Source: Methyloversatilis discipulorum (GTDB lineage: Bacteria > Pseudomonadota > Gammaproteobacteria > Burkholderiales > Rhodocyclaceae). From it: a stretch of 64,000 nucleotides of DNA. The notes under the pieces were generated by a model, which was not told the DNA's origin, made no database searches, and saw only the letters and a program-made list of their open reading frames with translations. Shown here piece after piece: positions 50,369 to 60,740 of this stretch; position 1 is the first letter of the stretch; every line of letters starts with the position of its first letter. The stretch lies in the NCBI RefSeq assembly GCF_000385375.1, contig NZ_ARVV01000001.1, positions 3,968,001 to 4,032,000 of the forward strand, in the 5' to 3' direction. The position numbers and the translations under genes were made by a program.

Positions 50369-51436
50369 ATGTCCGTACTCCGCAACGACACCTTCCTGCG
50401 CGCGCTGCTGCGCCAGCCCACCGACTACACGCCGATCTGGCTGATGCGCCAGGCCGGCCGCTACCTGCCGGAGTACTGCGCGACGCGCCGCCGCGCCGGC
50501 AGCTTCCTGCAGCTGTGCAAGTCGCCGGCCATGGCCTGCGAAGTGACGCTGCAACCGCTGGAGCGCTTCCCGCTCGACGCCGCCATCCTGTTTTCCGACA
50601 TCCTGACGGTGCCTGACGCGATGGGCCTGGGCCTGTATTTCGCCGAAGGCGAGGGCCCGAAGTTCGAGCGCCCGCTGCGTTCGGAAGAGGCGATACGTGC
50701 CTTGGCCGCGCCCGACCCCACGACCGAGTTGGGCTATGTCATTGACGCGGTGAGTGAAATTCGCCGCGCGCTGGACGGTCGGGTGCCGCTGATCGGCTTC
50801 TCCGGCAGCCCGTGGACGCTGGCCTGCTACATGGTCGAAGGCGGCGCCTCGGACGACTACCGGCACCTGAAGACGCTGATGCTGGACCGCCCGGAACTGC
50901 TGCACCACATGCTGTCGGTGACCTCGAAAGCGGTGACCGACTACCTGAACGCACAGATCGAAGCCGGCGCGCAGGCGGTGATGATTTTCGATTCCTGGGG
51001 TGGCGCACTGTCGGCGCACGGCTACCGCGAGTTCTCACTGGCCTATATGCAGCGCATCATCGCCGGCCTGAAGCGGGAGAAGGACGGCCAGCGCGTGCCG
51101 GTCATCATGTTCACCAAGGGCGGCGGTCAGTGGCTGGAGGCGCAGGCCGAAGCCGGCGCCGACGCGCTCGGGCTGGACTGGACCACCGACATCGGACTGG
51201 CCCGCCAGCGGGTCGGCGACAAGGTGGCGCTGCAAGGCAACTTCGACCCGACCGCACTGTTCGCCCACCCGGAAGGCATCCGTCGCGAGGCACGTCGCAT
51301 TCTCGACAGCTACGGCAATCACCCGGGCCACGTGTTCAACCTCGGCCACGGCATTTCGCAGCACACGCCGCCGGAGCACGTCGCCGCACTGGTGGAGGAA
51401 GTTCACAGCCACAGCCGTGCCCTGCGGGCAGGCTGA
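50369..51436 (+). CDS. hemE: Uroporphyrinogen decarboxylase
   Basis: This 355-residue enzyme converts uroporphyrinogen III to coproporphyrinogen III in haem synthesis. The N-terminal signature reads [19 protein letters not shown]. The active-site aspartate region is [12 protein letters not shown], and the second signature is [17 protein letters not shown]. The ATG at 50369 starts the conserved region. An upstream in-frame start at 50342 adds nine unlikely residues. A terminator follows at 51444. Confidence 0.97.
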   Translation: MSVLRNDTFLRALLRQPTDYTPIWLMRQAGRYLPEYCATRRRAGSFLQLCKSPAMACEVTLQPLERFPLDAAILFSDILTVPDAMGLGLYFAEGEGPKFERPLRSEEAIRALAAPDPTTELGYVIDAVSEIRRALDGRVPLIGFSGSPWTLACYMVEGGASDDYRHLKTLMLDRPELLHHMLSVTSKAVTDYLNAQIEAGAQAVMIFDSWGGALSAHGYREFSLAYMQRIIAGLKREKDGQRVPVIMFTKGGGQWLEAQAEAGADALGLDWTTDIGLARQRVGDKVALQGNFDPTALFAHPEGIRREARRILDSYGNHPGHVFNLGHGISQHTPPEHVAALVEEVHSHSRALRAG

Positions 51437-51443
51437 ACCGGGC

Positions 51444-51468
51444 AGCCGGCACGTTCCGCCGGCTTTTT
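51444..51468 (+). terminator. Intrinsic terminator of hemE
   Basis: AGCCGGC at 51444-51450 pairs with GCCGGCT at 51458-51464, followed by TTTTT (51464-51468). It starts 8 bp after the hemE stop. Confidence 0.85.
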
Positions 51469-51499
51469 CCGCACAGTTCGGCCACTGCAAGGGGTTGAC

Positions 51500-51508
51500 T
51501 TATGCACA
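51500..51508 (+). promoter_or_regulatory. DnaA box upstream of priA (first)
   Basis: TTATGCACA fits the DnaA box consensus TTATNCACA. It is followed at 51508-51528 by a hairpin of AGTCGGCC and GGCCGACT around GCTCA. It lies in the 318-bp gap between hemE and priA. Confidence 0.5.
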
Positions 51509-51674
51509 GTCGGCCGCTCAGGCCGACTACAAGCCGAAGGGCTGGTCCACTACAAGAGCCCTCCGCGCAAGTCACTGATAAGCAAGGAAGTATTTTTTTC
51601 TTGACGCCTGGCGGAAAATTTGGTGGCCGTTGATGTCAGGTTCGTGACGGACGGACACGAAGTTTCCCACAAAG

Positions 51675-51683
51675 TTATCCACA
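51675..51683 (+). promoter_or_regulatory. DnaA box upstream of priA (second), in a stem-loop
   Basis: TTATCCACA is a perfect consensus DnaA box. It sits between CCACAAAG (51668-51675) and CTTTTGTGG (51685-51693), which are nearly complementary, so the box lies in the loop. A weaker box-like TTTCCCACA is at 51663-51671. The gap also has an AT-rich stretch near 51590-51621 and no gene. Confidence 0.6.
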
Positions 51684-51754
51684 GCTTTTGTGGCACTCAA
51701 AACCTTGCCGGATGAGTGCGTTGCGGACACAAGCACCCAGTCTTGTTGAACGAC

Positions 51755-53980
<2,226 letters not shown>

Positions 53981-53994
53981 CCGGGCGGTGACGT

Positions 53995-54310
53995 GTGGGC
54001 CGCTGGCTTCGATCAAGGCCGCAATCGCGAGCAAGCTCGCTCCCACGGCGCCCCATCTGACGCCGCGCACAGCCCTCCGCTGCTGTCGGGGTCAGAAGAC
54101 CCCTCCCACAAAATCCTGGCTCCGACCCCGGATCGGGTGCGGCCCCTGTGGGAGCGGCCTTGGCCGCGACGCAGCCGTCGTGGGCCGCTGGCTTCGATCG
54201 AGGTCCCAATCGCGAGCAAGCTCGCTCCCACAGTGCCCCATCGAGCGCCACGCGCCACTCTCCGCCGCTGTCGGGGTCAGAAGACCCCTCCCACAAAATC
54301 CCGCTCCGAC
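53995..54310. repeat. Block of REP-like palindromes arranged as a 185-bp direct repeat
   Basis: Two diverged copies start at 53995 and 54180. Matching points, for example CGCTGGCTTCGATC at 54001 and 54186 and GTCAGAAGACCCC at 54091 and 54276, are exactly 185 bp apart. The copies match over about 130 bp. Each contains GCGAGCAAGCTCGCTCCCAC and a GGGGTC-AGAA-GACCCC hairpin followed by TCCCACA. Between them TGTGGGAGCGGCCTTGGCC opens a third palindrome at about 54147. All share a GTGGGAG head, as in Pseudomonas REP sequences. The whole 402-bp priA-tlyA gap contains no gene. Confidence 0.85.
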
Positions 54311-54382
54311 AAAATGCCCCGCCGAGCTTGCAGCGCCCGCCGTTCTCGGTTCTCATCCGCGCTCCGCCCCTGCCGAACACCC

Positions 54383-55159
54383 ATGAGAGCCGACCAGACA
54401 CTCGTTGCCCGCAGCCTCGCCCGTTCCCGCACCGTCGCCCAGGCGCTGATCGCGGCGGGGCGGGTTCGCGTCGCCGTTGGCGCTGGCTGGACGGTGGTGA
54501 CCAAGCCGGCCCAGGACATCCCGGACGGTGCCGAGCTGCAGGTCGAGGTGTCGGACGACGACCGCTATGTGTCGCGCGGCGGGCTGAAGCTGGCCGGGGC
54601 GCTCGACCGCGTCGGGCTGGACGTCGCCGGCCTGAGCTGCCTCGACGTCGGCCAGAGCACCGGCGGCTTCACCGACTGCCTGATCCAGCGTGGCGCCGCA
54701 CGCGTGGTGGGCGTCGAGGTCGGCCACGGCCAGCTCGACCCGCGGCTGCGCGGCGACCCGCGCATCGTCTGCATCGAACACCTGAATGCGCGCACGCTGG
54801 ACGCCGCCACGCTGGGTATACATATGGCGGCCGGCGGCTTCGACCTGCTGGTGTGCGACGCCAGCTTCATTTCGCTGACGCTGCTGCTGCCGCAGTGGCC
54901 GGCGCTGCTGGCCCCGGGCGGACGCGTGCTCACGCTGGTGAAGCCGCAGTTCGAACTGGGCCCGGATGCACTGGGGAAAGGCGGCATCGTGCGTGATGCG
55001 GCACAATACCCGGCCCTGGAGGTGCGCATGCGGACGTTTGCCGAAGCGAACGGTCTCAACGCACTGGATTACTTCGACAGCCCGATCAAGGGCGGCGACG
55101 GCAACCGCGAATTCTTCCTGTACGCGGCCCGGCGCGACGCGACCGACCACCATGACTGA
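54383..55159 (+). CDS. TlyA-family rRNA 2'-O-methyltransferase
   Basis: This 258-residue protein has an N-terminal S4 RNA-binding domain (about 1-60, MRADQTLVARSLARSRTVAQ) and an FtsJ-like methyltransferase domain. The SAM motif is CLDVGQSTGGFTDCLIQRGA, followed by VCDASFISLTLLLP and TLVKPQFELG. Relatives methylate 16S and/or 23S rRNA, and some are also called haemolysins. The ATG at 54383 follows a repeat block. Its 3' end overlaps metF by 8 bp. Confidence 0.93.
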   Translation: MRADQTLVARSLARSRTVAQALIAAGRVRVAVGAGWTVVTKPAQDIPDGAELQVEVSDDDRYVSRGGLKLAGALDRVGLDVAGLSCLDVGQSTGGFTDCLIQRGAARVVGVEVGHGQLDPRLRGDPRIVCIEHLNARTLDAATLGIHMAAGGFDLLVCDASFISLTLLLPQWPALLAPGGRVLTLVKPQFELGPDALGKGGIVRDAAQYPALEVRMRTFAEANGLNALDYFDSPIKGGDGNREFFLYAARRDATDHHD

Positions 55160-55991
55160 CAACCCCACGCGCATCTGCAGCGTCGAATTCTTCCCGCCGG
55201 CCACCGAAGAGGGGGCCGAAAAGCTGCGCGCCACCCGCCGTCAGCTGCGCCAGCTCAACCCGTCCTTCTTCTCGGTCACCTACGGCGCCGGCGGCACCAC
55301 GCGTGATCGGACACTCGAAACCGTGCTCGAAATGAAGGCCGAAGGCCTGAACGCGGCACCGCACCTGTCCTGCATCGGTTCGACCCGCGACAACCTGCGG
55401 CAGACGCTGGAGCGCTACAAGGAGGAAGGCATCCACCACATGGTCGCGCTGCGCGGTGACCTGCCCTCGGGCGTGGTCGACCCGGGCGATTTCCGCTACG
55501 CCAACGAACTGGTGGAGTTTGTCCGACAGGAGACCGGCGACTGGTTCCACATCGAAGTGGCCGCCTACCCGGAAGTGCATCCGCAAGCGCGCAACGCCGC
55601 CAAGGACCTGCAGAACTTCGTGCGCAAGATGAAGGCGGGCGCCGACTCGGCCATCACCCAGTACTTTTACAACACCGACGCCTACTTCGCCTTCGTCGAC
55701 GACGCGCGCGCGATGGGCGTCGAGGCGCCGATCTACCCGGGCATCATGCCGATCGCCAACTTCTCGAAGATCGCGCGCTTCTCGGAAGCCTGCGGCGCCG
55801 AAATCCCGCGCTGGATGCAGCGCAAGTTCGAAGGCTTCGGCGACGACGCCGCCTCGGTCAAGGCCTATGGCCTGGACGTCGTGACCACGTTGTGCGAGCG
55901 ACTGCTGGCCGGTGGCGCCCCGGGCCTGCATTTCTACACGCTGAACCAGGCGGGGCTGACCTCGACCATCTGGCAGCGACTCGGTCTGTAA
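55152..55991 (+). CDS. metF: 5,10-Methylenetetrahydrofolate reductase
   Basis: This 279-residue flavoenzyme makes 5-methyltetrahydrofolate for methionine synthesis. The catalytic glutamate is in the early SVEFFPPATEEG motif. Substrate and FAD segments are SVTYGAGGTTRDRTLE, HLSCIGSTRDNLR, ALRGDLPSG and ADSAITQYFYNTDAYF. Length is normal for the bacterial short form. It begins inside the last codons of tlyA. Confidence 0.97.
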   Translation: MTDNPTRICSVEFFPPATEEGAEKLRATRRQLRQLNPSFFSVTYGAGGTTRDRTLETVLEMKAEGLNAAPHLSCIGSTRDNLRQTLERYKEEGIHHMVALRGDLPSGVVDPGDFRYANELVEFVRQETGDWFHIEVAAYPEVHPQARNAAKDLQNFVRKMKAGADSAITQYFYNTDAYFAFVDDARAMGVEAPIYPGIMPIANFSKIARFSEACGAEIPRWMQRKFEGFGDDAASVKAYGLDVVTTLCERLLAGGAPGLHFYTLNQAGLTSTIWQRLGL

Positions 55992-56020
55992 TTTCACCCG
56001 CCCCTTTCCCGGAGAACGGC

Positions 56021-56452
56021 ATGCGCATCTTTTCCGTCCTCGCCCTGCTGCTGGCGCTGTTCGGTGGCTACACCTGGCTGGTGCTGAACTGGAGCTATTC
56101 CACCGGCGAACGTGCCGGCTACGTGCAGAAGTTCAGCAACAAGGGCTGGTTCTGCAAGACCTGGGAAGGCGAACTGGCGATGGTGACCATGCCCGGCACG
56201 CTGACCGAGAAGTTCGAGTTTTCGGTGCGTGACGAGAAGGTGGCGCAGAAGCTGAACCAGAGCATGGGGCAGCGCGTGTCGCTGCACTACGCGCAGCACA
56301 TCGGCGTGCCGACCTCCTGCTTCGGCGAGACGCAGTATTACGTCAGCGACGTGCGCGTGGTCGATGTGCCGGACGCCGAAAAGCGCGCCCTCGAAGCACT
56401 GCCGGCGGTACCGGCCGTCGCGCCGCCGCCCGCGGCCGCGCCCGCCCAGTGA
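56021..56452 (+). CDS. Uncharacterised small membrane-anchored protein
   Basis: This 143-residue protein has one N-terminal hydrophobic helix (RIFSVLALLLALFGGYTWLV) and a short soluble domain with two cysteines (NKGWFCKTWEGE and GVPTSCFGETQYY) that could form a disulfide. It ends in a Pro/Ala tail (PAVPAVAPPPAAAP). GGAGAA precedes the ATG. It overlaps the next gene as GTGA. Similar short proteins occur in related bacteria, as far as I recall, without known function. Confidence 0.8.
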   Translation: MRIFSVLALLLALFGGYTWLVLNWSYSTGERAGYVQKFSNKGWFCKTWEGELAMVTMPGTLTEKFEFSVRDEKVAQKLNQSMGQRVSLHYAQHIGVPTSCFGETQYYVSDVRVVDVPDAEKRALEALPAVPAVAPPPAAAPAQ

Positions 56453-57630
56453 GCCGCTCACCGCGCAGCCTGGCCTTCCTGCTGGCGGGCCTGTCGGCCA
56501 TCGGTCCGTTCGCGATCGACACCTACCTGCCGGCTTTTCCGGCGATCGGCGCCGATCTGGGCGCGACAAAGCTGGAAGTTCAGCAATCGCTGACGATCTA
56601 TCTCGGCTTCTTCGCGTTGATGACGCTGTGGCACGGCGCCGTCGCCGACGCGCTGGGCCGGCGGCGCGTCGTGCTGTGGTCGCTGGTCATGTTCTTCCTG
56701 ACCTCGGTCGGCTGCGCGCTGGCCACGCAGATCGAGCACCTGTGGATCGCCCGTGCGCTGCAGGGCATGTGCGCCGGCGCCGGCATGGTGGTTGGCCGCG
56801 CCGTAGTGCGCGATCTGTTCGAAGGCGCCGAGGCGCAGCGCCTGATGAGCACGATACAGCTGCTGTTCGCGCTGGCGCCGGCCGCCGCCCCCATCATCGG
56901 CGGCTGGGTGTTCGGTCTGTTCGGCTGGCGCGCGGTGTTCTGGTTCCTCGCCGCCTATTCGGCGCTGATGTGGCTGCTCTGCCTGCTGCGCCTGCCGGAA
57001 ACGCTGGACCCGGATCACCGGCGCAGCCTGCATCCGGTCAAGCTGGCGCGCGACTACGCCCACATGTTCGCCCGCCCGGCCCTGCTGGCGCTGGTGATCG
57101 CGGTATCGATGAATTTCGCCGGTTTCTTCCTTTACGTGATGTCGGCGCCGGTGTTCCTGATGGAGCACCTGGGCGTGTCACCGCAGGGTTTCGCCTGGCT
57201 GTTCGGCCCGACCGTGGCCGGCATGATGACCGGCTCCTGGCTGGGCCGCCGGCTGGCCGGCAAGATGGCGCCGCAGCTGCAGCTCAAGCTGGCCTACACC
57301 ATCATGCTGACGGCCGCCTTCGGCAACGTGCTACTGAACGTGCTCACGCCGGCCAGCCTGCCCTGGGCGGTACTGCCGATCGCGCTGTACAACATCGGCC
57401 AGGCGCTGGCCATGCCGATACTGTCGCTGCTGGCGCTGGAGCTGTTCCCGCGGGCGCGCGGCATGGTGTCGTCCTGCCAGGGTTTCGCGCAGTCGCTGAC
57501 CAATGCGATGGCCGCCGGCCTGGTGGTGCCGGTGCTGTGGGGCGAACCGCTCCATCTGGCCGCCGGCATGGCCACTTTCGTCTTCGTCGGCTGGCTCGCC
57601 TGGCTGCGCTACCGGAGCATGCACGCATGA
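56449..57630 (+). CDS. Bcr/CflA-type drug efflux MFS transporter
   Basis: This 393-residue protein with twelve predicted membrane segments belongs to the DHA1 Bcr/CflA group. The diagnostic early sequence is IGPFAIDTYLPAFPAIGADL, and the loop after helix 2 reads GAVADALGRRRVVLW. RALQGMCAGAGMVVGRAVVRDLF is the usual helix 5 region. It starts with GTG overlapping the previous stop and itself overlaps the following small gene by ATGA. Confidence 0.91.
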   Translation: MSRSPRSLAFLLAGLSAIGPFAIDTYLPAFPAIGADLGATKLEVQQSLTIYLGFFALMTLWHGAVADALGRRRVVLWSLVMFFLTSVGCALATQIEHLWIARALQGMCAGAGMVVGRAVVRDLFEGAEAQRLMSTIQLLFALAPAAAPIIGGWVFGLFGWRAVFWFLAAYSALMWLLCLLRLPETLDPDHRRSLHPVKLARDYAHMFARPALLALVIAVSMNFAGFFLYVMSAPVFLMEHLGVSPQGFAWLFGPTVAGMMTGSWLGRRLAGKMAPQLQLKLAYTIMLTAAFGNVLLNVLTPASLPWAVLPIALYNIGQALAMPILSLLALELFPRARGMVSSCQGFAQSLTNAMAAGLVVPVLWGEPLHLAAGMATFVFVGWLAWLRYRSMHA

Positions 57631-57842
57631 GCGACAAGCGCTACCAGGTACGGAGCCGCAGCGAACACAACTTCTGGCAGCACGAGGTGTTCGACAGCAC
57701 GACCGGCCTGGCCGTGCTGGAACCGAACACCGACCTGTCCTGGTGTTTCGACGGCGCCGCGCTGCTCGAATCCGGACTGAGCATCGACGAGACGCTGGAA
57801 CTGCTGGCGGTGCGACCGGTGATCCGCCAGTGCGGCTGCTGA
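57627..57842 (+). CDS. Small protein of unknown function, 71 residues
   Basis: This short protein begins MSDKRYQVRSRSEHNFWQHE and ends VIRQCGC. It has no membrane segment. The ATG overlaps the transporter stop as ATGA, and codon use is like its neighbours, so it is likely translated. The terminal CGC could bind metal or form a disulfide, but nothing is known. I do not recognise a family. Confidence 0.72.
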   Translation: MSDKRYQVRSRSEHNFWQHEVFDSTTGLAVLEPNTDLSWCFDGAALLESGLSIDETLELLAVRPVIRQCGC

Positions 57843-57966
57843 ACCGCCGGCCCGCCACGCCTACCCATTAGGGATTACTCCCTCCTGAGAATTGCCGCTC
57901 GCCGTGGCCGCCCCGAATAATGCACAGCCCGGCGCACCGACGTGCGTCACCTATCGGGAGAGAACA

Positions 57967-58371
57967 ATGAAAGTGGTGGTGGCCTACGACGGTTCGAAAC
58001 ACGCGCACAAGGCGATCGATCAGCTGCAGATCCTGAACGGTCCGCTCGATGCCGTCATCGTGTCGGTGGTACGCGGCCCCGCGCTGGGCATACGCGGCAC
58101 CGCGGTGGAAGTGGACCAGGCCGAGATCGACCACGCGCGCGCGGCGCTCGACAAGGTGGCGGCCGAACTGGCGGCCCGCGGCGTGACCGCACGCACCCGG
58201 CTGGCGATGGGCGAACCGGCCGACGTCCTGGTCGATATCGCGGAAGAGGAGAACGCCGAACTGATCATCCTCGGTACGCGTGGCCTGAGTCTGGCCAAGC
58301 GCATCGTGATGGGATCGGTCAGCAGCAACGTGCTGCACCACGCACCGTGTGCGGTGCTGGTGGTGCGCTGA
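57967..58371 (+). CDS. Universal stress protein (UspA family)
   Basis: This 134-residue cytoplasmic protein has the UspA fold, with the start MKVVVAYDGSKHAHKAI and the ATP-binding motif LGTRGLSLAKRIVMGSVSSN. It is of the nucleotide-binding type. GGGAG at 57956-57960 supports the ATG. The 124-bp upstream gap contains TACCCAT and TACTCCC, which resemble heptamers of NarL-type regulators. It ends before a 12-bp perfect hairpin shared with convergent pilU. Confidence 0.93.
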   Translation: MKVVVAYDGSKHAHKAIDQLQILNGPLDAVIVSVVRGPALGIRGTAVEVDQAEIDHARAALDKVAAELAARGVTARTRLAMGEPADVLVDIAEEENAELIILGTRGLSLAKRIVMGSVSSNVLHHAPCAVLVVR

Positions 58372-58392
58372 ACCGGCAGGCGACTCGCGGTC

Positions 58393-58420
58393 GTGGTCGC
58401 GGTCTGCTGACCGCGACCAC
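58393..58420. terminator. Perfect 12-bp hairpin between uspA-like gene and pilU
   Basis: GTGGTCGCGGTC at 58393-58404 pairs with GACCGCGACCAC at 58409-58420 across TGCT, between two convergent genes. It could end or protect both transcripts. There is no T-run on either strand, so true termination is uncertain. Confidence 0.55.
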
Positions 58421-58448
58421 TTGAACCCGCCGCGGCGCCGACGCCCGC

Positions 58449-59582
58449 TCAGACCAGATCGAGTCCCGAGGTCACGTTCAGGTTGCGGTCCTGCGCTTCC
58501 TTGCTGTTCAGCTTGATCTGCAGGCGCAGATCGTTGACCGAATCGGCATTGCGCAGCGCGTCCTCGTAGTTGATGCGGCCGGCTTCGTAGAGGTCGAACA
58601 GCGCCTGGTCGAAGGTCTGCATGCCCAGCTCGCGCGAGCGCTTCATCACGTCCTTGATCTCGCCGACATTGCCCTTGAAGATGTGATCGGCAATCAGCGG
58701 CGAATTCAGCATCACCTCGATCGCCGCCGCCCGGCCCTTGCCTTCCTTCAGCGGCACCAGACGCTGGGAGATCATCGCCCGCAGATTTAGCGACAGGTCC
58801 ATCAGCAGCTGTTCGCGCTTGTTTTCCGGGAAGAAGTTGATGATGCGGTCGATCGCCTGATTGGAGCTGTTGGCGTGCAGCGTAGCCAGGCACAGGTGGC
58901 CGGTCTCGGCGAACTGGATCGCGTGCTCCATCGTTTCGCGGTCGCGGATTTCGCCCATCAGGATGACGTCCGGCGCCTGCCGCAGCGTGTTCTTCAGCGC
59001 GATTTCCCAGTCAGCGGTATCGAGTCCGATCTCGCGCTGCGTCACCACGCAGTTCTTGTGGTCGTGCACGTACTCGATCGGGTCCTCGATCGTGATGATG
59101 TGACCGTAGCTGTTGGTATTGCGCCAGTCGACCAGCGCGGCCAGCGAAGTGGTCTTGCCGGTGCCGGTACCGCCGACGAAGATGACCAGACCGCGCTTGG
59201 TCATCGCCACGTCCTTCAGCACCGGCGGCAGGCCCAGTTCGTCCAGCGTCGGAATCTTGGCGTTGATGGTGCGCAGCACGCAGCCTATCTTGCCCTGCTG
59301 CACGAAGGCATTGACGCGGAAGCGGCCGATGCCGGCCGGCGAGATCGCGAAATTGCACTCCTTGGTCGCCTCGAATTCGGCCGCCTGCCGGTCGTTCATG
59401 ATGGCGCGCGCCAGTTCAGCCGTGTGCTGCGGCGTCAGTGACTGGTTGGACTGCGGCACGATGCGGCCGTCCACCTTGATCGCCGGCGGAAAACCGGCGG
59501 TCACGAACAGGTCGGAACCGCGCTTGGTCACCATCAGGCGCAGCAGGTCGTACATGAATTTGAGGGCCTGATCTCTTTCCAT
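58449..59582 (-). CDS. pilU: Type IV pilus retraction ATPase homologue PilU
   Basis: This 377-residue ATPase assists PilT in pilus retraction and twitching. Walker A is VGGTGTGKTTSLAALVD, Walker B is DVILMGEIRDRETMEHA, and the His box is HLCLATLHANSSNQAID. The C-terminal region (SPLIADHIFKGNVGEI) replaces the AIRNLIRE motif of PilT, as expected for PilU, and the tail is longer. It lies 51 bp downstream of pilT on the same strand. Confidence 0.96.
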   Translation of the reverse strand: MERDQALKFMYDLLRLMVTKRGSDLFVTAGFPPAIKVDGRIVPQSNQSLTPQHTAELARAIMNDRQAAEFEATKECNFAISPAGIGRFRVNAFVQQGKIGCVLRTINAKIPTLDELGLPPVLKDVAMTKRGLVIFVGGTGTGKTTSLAALVDWRNTNSYGHIITIEDPIEYVHDHKNCVVTQREIGLDTADWEIALKNTLRQAPDVILMGEIRDRETMEHAIQFAETGHLCLATLHANSSNQAIDRIINFFPENKREQLLMDLSLNLRAMISQRLVPLKEGKGRAAAIEVMLNSPLIADHIFKGNVGEIKDVMKRSRELGMQTFDQALFDLYEAGRINYEDALRNADSVNDLRLQIKLNSKEAQDRNLNVTSGLDLV

Positions 59583-59633
59583 CTGCGCTCTCCGCGGCGG
59601 TTGTCGTTGTCAGTGTAGCGGCAGGCGCGGCAC

Positions 59634-60677
59634 TCAGCCGGCGAACATGTCCTTGTTTTGCGCACGGGTGCGCGCTTCGGCCGGCGAAATGACGTTGCGG
59701 CGCACCAGTTCCTGCAGGTTCTGGTCCAGCGTCTGCATGCCCATGCTCTGACCGGTCTGGATGGCCGAATACATCTGTGCGATCTTGTTCTCGCGGATCA
59801 GGTTGCGGATGGCCGGCGAGCCGACCATGATTTCGTGCGCGGCGACCCGCCCGGTGCCGTCCTTGGTCTTCAGCAGGGTCTGCGAAATGACCGCGCGCAG
59901 CGATTCGGAGAGCATGGCCCGCACCATTTCCTTTTCCTCGGCCGGGAACACGTCGACGATACGGTCGATGGTTTTCGCAGCGCTGGAGGTGTGCAGCGTG
60001 CCGAACACCAGGTGACCGGTTTCGGCCGCAGTCAGCGCCAGCCGTATCGTTTCGAGATCGCGCATTTCACCGACCAGGATCACGTCCGGATCTTCCCGCA
60101 GCGCCGAGCGCAGCGCATTCGAGAAGCTCAGCGTGTGCGGCCCCACTTCGCGCTGGTTGATCAGGCAGCGCTTCGATTCATGCACGAATTCGATCGGGTC
60201 CTCGACGGTCAGGATGTGGCCGTACTCGTTTTCGTTGATGTAATCGACCATGGCCGCCAGCGTGGTCGACTTGCCGGAGCCGGTCGGGCCGGTCACCAGC
60301 ACGATGCCGCGCGGCGTGTTGGCGATGTCCTGGAAAATCTTCGGCGCCTTCAGGTCCTCCAGCGTCAGCACCTTGGACGGAATGGTCCGGAACACGGCGC
60401 CCGCACCACGGTTCTGCACGAAGGCATTGACCCGGAAACGCGCCAGATTGGGCACCGCGAACGAGAAGTCGGCTTCAAGGTGCTCTTCGTACACCTTGCG
60501 CTGGGTGTCGTTCATGATGTCGTAGATCATGCCGTGCACATCCTTGTGCTCCATCGGCGGCAGATTGATCCGGCGCACATCGCCATGCACGCGGATCATC
60601 GGCGGCAGACCGGCCGAGAGGTGCAGATCGGACGCCTTGTTCTTGACGGAAAACGCGAGCAGTTCGGTGATGTCCAT
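59634..60677 (-). CDS. pilT: Type IV pilus retraction ATPase PilT
   Basis: This 347-residue hexameric ATPase depolymerises type IV pili. Walker A is VTGPTGSGKSTTLAAMVD, Walker B is DVILVGEMRDLETIRLA, and the His box is HLVFGTLHTSSAAKTIDR. The C-terminal motif AIRNLIRE (GSPAIRNLIRENK) needed for retraction is intact. It is divergent from the YggS-type gene with 63 bp between start codons, where minus- and plus-strand -10-like elements overlap. Confidence 0.97.
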   Translation of the reverse strand: MDITELLAFSVKNKASDLHLSAGLPPMIRVHGDVRRINLPPMEHKDVHGMIYDIMNDTQRKVYEEHLEADFSFAVPNLARFRVNAFVQNRGAGAVFRTIPSKVLTLEDLKAPKIFQDIANTPRGIVLVTGPTGSGKSTTLAAMVDYINENEYGHILTVEDPIEFVHESKRCLINQREVGPHTLSFSNALRSALREDPDVILVGEMRDLETIRLALTAAETGHLVFGTLHTSSAAKTIDRIVDVFPAEEKEMVRAMLSESLRAVISQTLLKTKDGTGRVAAHEIMVGSPAIRNLIRENKIAQMYSAIQTGQSMGMQTLDQNLQELVRRNVISPAEARTRAQNKDMFAG

Positions 60678-60714
60678 GACGGGCCTCGGGCAATAAATGG
60701 GGTGTTGTGCCGAA

Positions 60715-60720
60715 TATAAT
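60715..60720 (+). promoter_or_regulatory. Candidate -10 element for the YggS-type gene
   Basis: A perfect TATAAT lies 21 bp before the start codon. The -35 region is poor. The overlapping minus-strand TATATT (60713-60718) could serve pilT. Confidence 0.5.
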
Positions 60721-60740
60721 TCGAAGAAATTCAGGGCATT

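Noticed and set aside
51437..51754. Possible chromosomal replication origin
   Set aside because: Only two good DnaA boxes are seen, and none of the usual neighbours (dnaA, dnaN, rpmH, gyrB) is in the window.
53995..54310. CRISPR array
   Set aside because: There are only two diverged 185-bp units, internal palindromes vary, and no regular short repeats with unique spacers or cas genes occur.
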